A DNA stretch of 5,249 nucleotides from assembly GCA_001701225.1 (NCBI GenBank), contig DAAQ01000018.1, positions 341 through 5,589 on the forward strand, written 5' to 3'. Shown here one piece after another: positions 1 to 4,687 of the stretch. Each line of letters begins with the position of its first letter. Positions within the stretch are counted from its first letter, which is position 1. The notes beneath the pieces were generated by a model, which ran no database searches, was not told the origin of the DNA, and saw nothing but the letters and a program-made list of their open reading frames with translations. The position numbers and the translations under genes are program-made. The stretch comes from Bacteroidales bacterium H5. GTDB taxonomy: Bacteria; Bacteroidota; Bacteroidia; Bacteroidales; Muribaculaceae.

Positions 1-41
1 CCCTGTGGCCGGCGGCGGTCTGTGAGGTTACGGAGCAGTGA

Positions 42-539
42 TTACTCAGCCTTGGGCTCTTCGGCCACGGGAGCCTCGGTGGCGGGAGCTGCGGGAGCAG
101 CCTCGGCCTTGGCACCCGAACGGCGCGAGCGGCGAGTGCGGCCTGCGCCCTTCTTGGCAGCCTTGTCGTTGAGCATGTTCTCGTTGTAGTCAACGAGCTC
201 AATGAAGCACATCTTGGCGTTGTCGCCCAGACGGTTGCCGGTCTTGAGGATGCGGGTGTAGCCGCCGTTGCGCTCGGCGATCTTCTGAGCTATCTCGCGG
301 AAGAGTTCGGTGACGGCTTCCTTGTTCTGGAGGTGCGAGAACACGAGACGGCGGTTGGGAGTTGAGTCCACCTTGGCGCGGTTGATGAGGGGCTCGGCAT
401 ATACGCGGAGAGCCTTGGCCTTGGCAAGAGTGGTGAAGATGCGCTTGTGCATGATCAGCGATATTGTCATGTTGGCCAGCAGCGCGTCGCGATGAGCCTT
501 CTTGCGGCTGAGGTGGTTGAATGATTTATTGTGTCTCAT
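42..539 (-). CDS. rplQ: 50S ribosomal protein L17 (bL17) with acidic/Ala-Pro tail
   Basis: L17 is a structural protein of the large ribosomal subunit. The 165-residue product has the family core: an N-terminal RHNKSFNHLSRKKAHRDAL stretch, the LAKAKALRVYAEPLI segment (about 38-52) that matches the family signature, GGYTRILK (92-99), and a closing R.GD.A.M..IELV block (103-116). The typical bacterial protein is nearer 115-130 residues. Here about 35 residues follow the core: a basic patch (RTRRSRR, 134-140) and then a low-complexity Ala/Pro/Glu tail, probably disordered. The start is the first Met of the family consensus MRH. It lies 6 bases after the rpoA stop, so the two are co-transcribed and possibly translationally coupled. 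It is the last gene of the cluster visible here. Identity is certain; the role of the tail is unknown. Confidence 0.98.
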   Translation of the reverse strand: MRHNKSFNHLSRKKAHRDALLANMTISLIMHKRIFTTLAKAKALRVYAEPLINRAKVDSTPNRRLVFSHLQNKEAVTELFREIAQKIAERNGGYTRILKTGNRLGDNAKMCFIELVDYNENMLNDKAAKKGAGRTRRSRRSGAKAEAAPAAPATEAPVAEEPKAE

Positions 540-545
540 CGTTGA

Positions 546-1541
546 TTATTTCTCTTTATCAAGTTTATATTTGGAGATGTCCATTCCGAAGGAGAGGTTG
601 AGGTTGGCCAGGAGTTCGTCGAGCTCGGTGAGTGACTTCTTGCCGAAATTGCGGAACTTCAGCAGGTCTGTCTTGTTGAAGACGACGAGCTCTCCGAGGG
701 TCTCGACCTCTGCGCTCTTGAGGCAGTTGAGGGCACGGACCGAGAGGTCCATGTCGACGAGCTTGCTCTTGAGGAGCTGGCGCATGTGGAGCACCTCCTC
801 GTCAAATTCCTCTTCGTTGTTCTGCTCGTCTGTCTCGAGGGTTATCTTCTCGTCGGAGAAGAGCATGAAATGATAGATGAGGATCTTGGCGGCCTCCTTG
901 AGGGCATCTTTGGGGAGAATGGAACCGTCGGTTGTGATTTCGAGTGTGAGCTTGTCGTAGTCGGTCTTTTGATCAACGCGGAAGTTCTCCACGGTATACT
1001 TCACGTTCTTGATGGGGGTGTAGATGGAGTCGATTGCGAGAGTGTCGACCGGAGCGTTGGGGTCTTCGTTCTCTTCGGCGGGCACCCATCCACGGCCTTT
1101 ATTGATTGTGAGGTCGATTGTGAAGCTTGCGCTAGGATCCAAATGACAGATGACAAGGTCAGGATTGAGGACCTCAAACCCTGCGAGGACTTTGCCAATG
1201 TCACCGGCTGTGAACTCTTCCTTGCCTGACACAGTGATGGAGGCCTTTTCGGAGTCTGTCTCCTCGACGGTCTGCTTGAGGTTGACCTTCTTGAGGTTGA
1301 GGATGATGTTGGTGACATCTTCCTTGACTCCGGGAATGGTGTCGAATTCGTGCTTGACGCCGTCGATGCGGATCGACGAGATGGCAAAGCCCTCGAGCGA
1401 CGACAGAAGGATGCGGCGCAGGGCGTTGCCTATGGTGATACCATAACCAGGCTCCAATGGCTTGAATTCAAATTTGCCGAAATGGTTATCGGCTTCCAAC
1501 ATTAGGACTTTGTCAGGTTTTTGGAATGCTAATATAGCCAT
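546..1541 (-). CDS. rpoA: DNA-directed RNA polymerase subunit alpha
   Basis: The alpha subunit dimerises to start assembly of core RNA polymerase and contacts upstream promoter DNA and activators. The 331-residue length is normal. The N-terminal domain (about 1-232) carries the dimerisation and beta/beta'-binding block GNALRRILLSSLEG (38-51), whose Arg43 matches E. coli Arg45. An acidic linker rich in Glu/Asp/Asn (about 233-250) follows. The C-terminal domain (about 255-320) is intact: SVRALNCLK (267-275) and NFGKKSLTE (298-306) retain the residues equivalent to E. coli Arg265, Asn268, Cys269, Gly296, Lys298 and Ser299 (here Arg269, Asn272, Cys273, Gly300, Lys302, Ser303), which bind UP-element DNA. 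UP-element-like recognition should therefore be preserved. The start is a MAILAFQKP-type N-terminus, 18 bases downstream of the rpsD stop, with no Shine-Dalgarno sequence before it. Confidence 0.99.
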   Translation of the reverse strand: MAILAFQKPDKVLMLEADNHFGKFEFKPLEPGYGITIGNALRRILLSSLEGFAISSIRIDGVKHEFDTIPGVKEDVTNIILNLKKVNLKQTVEETDSEKASITVSGKEEFTAGDIGKVLAGFEVLNPDLVICHLDPSASFTIDLTINKGRGWVPAEENEDPNAPVDTLAIDSIYTPIKNVKYTVENFRVDQKTDYDKLTLEITTDGSILPKDALKEAAKILIYHFMLFSDEKITLETDEQNNEEEFDEEVLHMRQLLKSKLVDMDLSVRALNCLKSAEVETLGELVVFNKTDLLKFRNFGKKSLTELDELLANLNLSFGMDISKYKLDKEK

Positions 1542-1559
1542 GGATCTTAGTTTAATTGA

Positions 1560-2165
1560 TTATTTAGAATACAACTCGACGATAAGCTGCTCTTTGATGT
1601 TCTCGGGGATGTCTTCGCGTGCGGGAACGTGGAGGAACTTGCCTGCCTTGAGCGATTCGTCCCACTCGAGCCAGGGATACTTGCTGTGGTTGAAACCTGC
1701 GAGGGCGTCGCCGATGACCTCGAGAGACTTTGACTTCTCGCGGACACCTACGACATCACCGGGCTTCACGCTGTAAGAGGCGATGTTGACAACCTTGCCG
1801 TTGACGGTGATGTGACGGTGGAGCACCAGCTGACGGGCGGCAGCACGGGTGGGAGCGATGCCCAGACGGTATACAACGTTGTCCAGACGGCTCTCGAGGA
1901 GCTGAAGCAGGATCTCGCCGGTGATACCCTTGGCGCGCGATGCCTTGTCGAAGAGGTTGTGGAACTGCTTCTCGAGAACGCCGTAGGTGTATTTGGCCTT
2001 CTGCTTCTCGCGCAGCTGTACGCCATACTCAGAGGTCTTGCGGCGCTTGTTGAGGCCATGCTGTCCCGGGGGATAGTTCTTCTTTGTAAGGACTTTGTCC
2101 TCACCGAAGATGGGTTCGCCGAACTTGCGGGCGATTTTGGTGCGGGGACCTGTGTATCTTGCCAT
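1560..2165 (-). CDS. rpsD: 30S ribosomal protein S4 (uS4), cysteine-free form
   Basis: S4 is a primary 16S rRNA-binding protein that nucleates small-subunit assembly and, in several phyla, represses its own operon. The product is 201 residues. The N-terminus MARYTGPRTKIARKFG and the YPPGQHG motif (31-37) are typical. The S4 RNA-binding domain spans about 91-150 and contains LESRLDNVVYRLG (90-102) and the RAAARQLVLHRHITVNGK stretch. No cysteine occurs in the whole protein, so the N-terminal zinc knuckle found in some S4 proteins is absent. I chose the ATG at 2165 because MARYTGP is the conserved family start. An in-frame GTG at 2243 would add 26 unrelated residues read from inside a predicted RNA hairpin. 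It is followed closely by rpoA and preceded by an exceptional 317-base spacer with a probable regulatory RNA fold. Confidence 0.98.
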   Translation of the reverse strand: MARYTGPRTKIARKFGEPIFGEDKVLTKKNYPPGQHGLNKRRKTSEYGVQLREKQKAKYTYGVLEKQFHNLFDKASRAKGITGEILLQLLESRLDNVVYRLGIAPTRAAARQLVLHRHITVNGKVVNIASYSVKPGDVVGVREKSKSLEVIGDALAGFNHSKYPWLEWDESLKAGKFLHVPAREDIPENIKEQLIVELYSK

Positions 2166-2207
2166 TGTTTGATTGGTTGTTTGGATGGTTTGCCTGTCCT
2201 TGTCTCG

Positions 2208-2315
2208 ATGTCCCGGCGGCTCAGGAGTGACAGCCGCGGCCACAGAGAGGTGGTATTGAATGTGGCCTGAATATATTTCATCGCGCGGGCTGCGCGGGAC
2301 ACACCGACGTGTCGG
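2208..2315 (-). promoter_or_regulatory. Candidate structured mRNA leader of rpsD (multibranched fold, possible S4 autoregulatory site)
   Basis: Read as RNA on the minus strand, this stretch is built of adjacent inverted repeats. Arms at 2295-2301 and 2209-2215 (UGUCCCG and CGGGACA) form a 7-bp closing stem, plus a possible G-U pair at 2302/2208. Inside lie a hairpin with arms 2238-2244/2261-2267 (GGCCACA/UGUGGCC, 16-nt loop) and a hairpin with arms 2216-2221/2232-2237 (GCGGCU/AGCCGC, 10-nt loop). These two abut each other and the closing stem without a gap. A short GC hairpin (2284-2286/2292-2294, extendable to 2282-2296 if the closing stem frays) and a weak TGAA/TTCA repeat (2268-2280) fill the rest. 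A further CCGA/UCGG hairpin sits at 2304-2315. The element ends 42 nt before the S4 ATG, in A/C-rich unpaired RNA. The pairings are seen directly; regulation by S4 is inferred from its known autoregulation in Bacillus and enterobacteria. Confidence 0.6.
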
Positions 2316-2482
2316 GCAGACGGAGGTTGGTTGAGTAAATTAAGTTGTCTCTGAATTTACCGGTTTCGCCGTAGCTGCGGCCTGAAGGATTATGAAAGAA
2401 GAGCCTTTTTGATGATTGGCTATCACGGCCGGCCTATGCTGTATATGTACGGCGAGGGGATGGAGGGAGGTTGCGGTATATA
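2316..2482 (-). other. rpsK 3' flank / upstream half of the rpsK-rpsD spacer, no gene seen
   Basis: Together with the structured element and 42 bases of A/C-rich leader (2166-2207), this makes a 317-base gap between rpsK and rpsD. I see no convincing coding sequence in it. It holds only weaker inverted repeats on the transcript strand: GCCG/CGGC at 2368-2371/2378-2381, AGCC/GGCT at 2402-2405/2418-2421 with a 12-nt A-rich loop, and a GGCCGGCC palindrome at 2427-2434. The octamer GGCCTGAA (plus strand) occurs at 2379-2386 and again at 2264-2271 beside the leader hairpin. No T-tract follows any of the stems in the direction of transcription, so none looks like an intrinsic terminator. No TAnnTTTG promoter box is present. 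Confidence 0.5.
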
Positions 2483-2872
2483 TTATACGCGGCGACGCTT
2501 GGGAGGACGGCAGCCGTTGTGGGGCAGCGGAGTCACGTCTACGATCTCGGTGACCTCGATACCTGCGCCATGCACGGTGCGGATGGCCGACTCACGTCCG
2601 TTGCCGGGACCCTTGACATATGCCTTGACCTTGCGCAGACCCAGGTCGTAAGCGACCTTGGCGCAGTCCTGGGCAGCCATCTGGGCGGCATAGGGGGTGT
2701 TCTTCTTGGAGCCGCGGAAGCCCATCTTGCCTGCCGAAGACCAGGAGATTACCTGACCCTCCGAGTTGGCTAAGCACACAATGATGTTGTTGAACGAGGA
2801 GTGGACGTGCAGCTGGCCGGCAGCGTCGACTTTGACGTTTCTTTTCTTTGCGGCGACAGTCTTTTTTGCCAT
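2483..2872 (-). CDS. rpsK: 30S ribosomal protein S11 (uS11)
   Basis: S11 belongs to the small-subunit platform near the mRNA exit site and the E-site codon. The 129-residue length equals that of the E. coli protein. Visible hallmarks are HVHSSFNNIIV (22-32), the SWSSAGKMGFRGSKKNTPYAA block (43-63), GPGNGRESAIR (88-98), which is the family signature, and the C-terminus DVTPLPHNGCRPPKRRRV. The Asn119-Gly120 pair within HNG is the site that is known to convert to isoaspartate in E. coli S11, and it is preserved here. The ATG lies 9 bases after the rpsM stop, so the S13 and S11 genes form a tight pair. The leader before the ATG is UCUCGUAAU, without a Shine-Dalgarno sequence. The stop is followed by the long spacer before rpsD. 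Confidence 0.99.
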   Translation of the reverse strand: MAKKTVAAKKRNVKVDAAGQLHVHSSFNNIIVCLANSEGQVISWSSAGKMGFRGSKKNTPYAAQMAAQDCAKVAYDLGLRKVKAYVKGPGNGRESAIRTVHGAGIEVTEIVDVTPLPHNGCRPPKRRRV

Positions 2873-2881
2873 ATTACGAGA

Positions 2882-3262
2882 TTATTTAGTAGCTTTTTTC
2901 TTGTTAGCGACGGTTTTCTTGCGTCCCTTGCGGGTGCGGGCGTTGTTCTTGGTGCTCTGGCCGCGCACGGGAAGACCGTTGCGGTGGCGGATGCCACGGT
3001 AGCAGCCGATGTCCATGAGGCGCTTGATGTTGAGCTGGATTTCGCTGCGGAGGTCGCCTTCAACCTTGTAGTCCGAGCCGATTACCTCGCGCACCTTGGC
3101 GGCCTGGTCGTCGGTCCAGTCTTTGACCTTGATGTTGACGTCTACTCCGGCTTTGTCGAGGATGGTCTTCGCTGCGCTGCGACCGATACCGAAGATATAG
3201 GTCAGGGCGATTTCACCTCTTTTGTTCTGGGGGAGGTCAACTCCCACGATTCTTACTGCCAT
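2882..3262 (-). CDS. rpsM: 30S ribosomal protein S13 (uS13)
   Basis: S13 sits on the head of the small subunit, contacts the P-site tRNA through its C-terminal tail and forms intersubunit bridges with the large subunit. The product is 126 residues, close to the usual 115-130. The N-terminal part (MAVRIVGVDLP...IFGIGRSAAKTIL) contains the helix-turn-helix-type G(I/V)G motif (25-27). The signature RGIRHRNGLPVRGQSTKNNARTRKG spans 89-113, interrupted by no substitutions that I notice. The tail after it is strongly basic (KGRKKTVANKKKATK), as expected for the tRNA-contacting extension. It is followed 9 bases later by rpsK. A Bacteroidota-type -7 box 26-33 bases upstream of the ATG suggests that a transcript can begin just before this gene. 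Confidence 0.99.
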   Translation of the reverse strand: MAVRIVGVDLPQNKRGEIALTYIFGIGRSAAKTILDKAGVDVNIKVKDWTDDQAAKVREVIGSDYKVEGDLRSEIQLNIKRLMDIGCYRGIRHRNGLPVRGQSTKNNARTRKGRKKTVANKKKATK

Positions 3263-3287
3263 ATAGATAGTTGACTTAAATTTTTTG

Positions 3288-3295
3288 CAAAGTTA
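3288..3295 (-). promoter_or_regulatory. Probable Bacteroidota -7 promoter box for rpsM
   Basis: The minus strand reads TAACTTTG, an exact match to the TAnnTTTG -7 element known for the primary sigma factor of Bacteroides and relatives. It lies in an AT-rich part of the rpmJ-rpsM spacer, followed by an A-run (CAAAAAA), and would place a transcript start roughly 20 bases before the S13 ATG. A matching -33 TTTG is not evident at the expected distance, so the call is moderate. It is the only such box I find in the intergenic regions of this window. An internal promoter here would let rpsM-rpsK-rpsD-rpoA-rplQ be transcribed apart from the upstream spc genes. Confidence 0.5.
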
Positions 3296-3333
3296 ATACT
3301 AATTTCGCATAATGAGGACGCGGAAACGCCCCG

Positions 3334-3386
3334 ACGCAACACTAATTAGGAATCGTTCTAATAATTTAACTAATCAGCGGCTGCGT
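3334..3386 (-). other. Imperfect long hairpin in the rpmJ-rpsM spacer
   Basis: In the transcript orientation, CUGAUUAG (3377-3370) can pair with CUAAUUAG (3349-3342) in eight consecutive pairs, including one G-U, around a 20-nt AU-rich loop. Two further pairs extend the stem outward. After a small asymmetric internal loop, ACGCA (3386-3382) pairs with UGCGU (3338-3334), giving about 15 pairs in all. The stem ends 38 bases upstream of the TAACTTTG box. It is not followed by a U-tract, so it does not look like a standard intrinsic terminator. It could stabilise the 3' end of the upstream mRNA, pause polymerase or be a protein-binding leader for read-through transcripts. Only the complementarity is seen; a function is inferred. 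Confidence 0.45.
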
Positions 3387-3425
3387 TGACGCCATTTCCA
3401 TGCTTCTGTCCCCTATCAGGCGATA

Positions 3426-3542
3426 TTAGCCCTGACGCTGCTTGTATTTAGGGTTCTTCTTGTTGATGACGTAAAGACGTCCTTTGCGGCGGACGATCTT
3501 GCTGTCCGGAGTGCGCTTTTTGACAGATGCTCTTACTTTCAT
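3426..3542 (-). CDS. rpmJ: 50S ribosomal protein L36 (bL36), zinc-ligand-free form
   Basis: This gene encodes a 38-residue protein of the large subunit, found from the sequence itself: MKVRASVKKRTPDSKIV at the start and NPKYKQRQG at the end, the universal L36 termini. The length equals that of the common E. coli L36. The four zinc ligands of the zinc-ribbon form (Cys11, Cys14, Cys27 and His33 in E. coli numbering) are replaced by Thr, Ser, Asn and Tyr, so this is the C-minus type that does not need zinc. The ATG at 3542 follows an A-rich leader (CAAUCAAGACA) with no Shine-Dalgarno sequence and lies 59 bases after the infA stop. A 163-base spacer with a hairpin and promoter separates it from rpsM. 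Confidence 0.97.
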   Translation of the reverse strand: MKVRASVKKRTPDSKIVRRKGRLYVINKKNPKYKQRQG

Positions 3543-3601
3543 TGTCTTGATTGATTATTTTGAAATGATGGTTGGTTTCGGTTATGTGCCGCCGTGCGGG
3601 C

Positions 3602-3820
3602 TCATTTGTAACGGAAGGAGATACGGCCCTTTGTGAGGTCATAGGGCGACATCTCGACCTTTACCTTGTCGCCGGGCAGTATCTTGATGTAGTGCATGCG
3701 CATCTTGCCTGAGATGTGGGCCGTGATCTCGTGGCCGTTCTCAAGCTCGACGCGGAACATCGCGTTAGACAGAGCCTCGACGATGGTGCCGTCAAGTTCG
3801 ATTGCAGCTTGTTTTGCCAT
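3602..3820 (-). CDS. infA: Translation initiation factor IF-1
   Basis: IF-1 binds the A site of the 30S subunit during initiation and assists IF-2 and IF-3. The product is exactly 72 residues, the usual size, and forms a single OB-fold (S1-like) domain. Conserved blocks are the GTIVEAL strand (11-17), MFRVELENGHEITAHISGKMR (21-41), ILPGDKV (47-53) and the closing SPYDLTKGRISFRYK (58-72). It aligns without gaps with the E. coli protein from memory. The ATG at 3820 gives the standard MAK start. It lies 36 bases after the map stop and has no Shine-Dalgarno sequence. Placement between map and rpmJ is the arrangement typical of Bacteroidota and Firmicutes, whereas in E. coli infA is elsewhere. Confidence 0.99.
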   Translation of the reverse strand: MAKQAAIELDGTIVEALSNAMFRVELENGHEITAHISGKMRMHYIKILPGDKVKVEMSPYDLTKGRISFRYK

Positions 3821-3856
3821 ATTGTTTCGTTACGTTATAGAACAGGTGGAGTCATT

Positions 3857-4639
3857 TCAGATATATCTCTCGCCGAGCACTTCCTTGACATAGTCGAAGG
3901 TGGTGAGTATCTCGGGCCCTTCGGGAGTGATGGTGATGGTATGCTCGTAGTGCGCCGAGGGCTTGCGGTCCTTGGTGCGGCATGTCCATCCGTCCTCGCC
4001 GATGACGATGTTGCGGCTGCCCATATTGATCATGGGCTCGATGCAGATGCACATGCCCTTCTTGAGCACGGGGCCGCATCCGCGACGGCCATAGTTGGGC
4101 ACCTCGGGGTCCTCGTGCATCTTGCGTCCGATGCCGTGGCCGCACATCTCGCGCACCACGGTATATCCGCGCTTCTCACAGTATGTCTGGACGGCATTGG
4201 CGATGTCGCCTATGCGGCGTCCCTCCTGGGCTGCCTCGATGCCTTTGTAGAGTGATTCCTTAGTGGTGCGGCACAGGGCCATCACCTCGGGCGACACCTC
4301 CCCGACGGGGAAGGTATAGCACATGTCGCCGTTATAGCCGTCGAGCTCTACCACGGTGTCGACACCGATGATGTCGCCCTCGCGGAGCTCGCGCCCCGAG
4401 GGGAAGCCGTGGACCACAGTCTCGTTGATCTCAATGCAGAGCGTGGCCGGGAAACCGCCATAGCCCAGACAGGCGGGGCGGCCGCCGTTGTCAAGCATGA
4501 ACTGGCGTGCGATGTTGTCGAGGTGGCGGGTAGTCACACCGGGAGCCACCCACTTGGCGACTTCGCCAAGTGTGCGGCTCACGAGTGTGCATGCCTGTCG
4601 CATTTTCTCGATTTCTTCGGGAGTCTTGAGATAGATCAT
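3857..4639 (-). CDS. map: Type I methionine aminopeptidase
   Basis: The enzyme removes the initiator methionine from nascent proteins whose second residue is small, acting in the cytosol near the ribosome exit. The 260-residue product has the pita-bread M24 fold and every expected catalytic residue. The metal ligands are Asp94 (IGVD), Asp105 (NGD), His168 (CGHGIG), Glu201 (CIEPM) and Glu232 (YEHT), and the substrate-side histidines are His77 (VVHGFP) and His175 (MHEDP). There is no long N-terminal extension, so it is the short Ia-like form. The start is a MIYLKTPEEIEKMR N-terminus, typical of the family, 48 bases after the secY stop. It precedes infA by 36 bases and is probably co-transcribed with it. 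No internal disruption is seen, and several non-ligand cysteines are present. Confidence 0.99.
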   Translation of the reverse strand: MIYLKTPEEIEKMRQACTLVSRTLGEVAKWVAPGVTTRHLDNIARQFMLDNGGRPACLGYGGFPATLCIEINETVVHGFPSGRELREGDIIGVDTVVELDGYNGDMCYTFPVGEVSPEVMALCRTTKESLYKGIEAAQEGRRIGDIANAVQTYCEKRGYTVVREMCGHGIGRKMHEDPEVPNYGRRGCGPVLKKGMCICIEPMINMGSRNIVIGEDGWTCRTKDRKPSAHYEHTITITPEGPEILTTFDYVKEVLGERYI

Positions 4640-4687
4640 TGAAGAAATATTTCCTGCTGTAACCGATTTTTCTTCTTTACGGGTTGA

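Noticed and set aside
1..41. Possible terminator downstream of rplQ
   Set aside because: G+C-rich with a GCCGGC palindrome, but no clear stem followed by a T-run on the transcript strand; the window ends too soon to judge.
786..1229. 147-codon plus-strand open frame opposite rpoA
   Set aside because: Lies wholly antisense to the conserved rpoA coding region and resembles no family I know.
2166..2243. In-frame GTG at 2243 that would lengthen S4 by 26 residues
   Set aside because: The extension has no family similarity and is translated from the predicted RNA hairpins, whereas the ATG at 2165 gives the conserved MARYTGP start.
1766..2302. 178-codon open frame overlapping rpsD in another frame on the same strand
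   Set aside because: Mostly a shadow of rpsD, rich in Ser/Arg/Thr, with no recognisable domain. Its 5' end covers the structured spacer by chance.
2331..2345. AT-rich TAATTTAC on the minus strand as a promoter for rpsD
   Set aside because: Two mismatches to TAnnTTTG and no -33 element, so it is not strong enough to annotate.
3716..4255. 179-codon open frame on the plus strand
   Set aside because: Antisense to infA and map with no recognisable family; typical of shadow frames in G+C-rich coding DNA.
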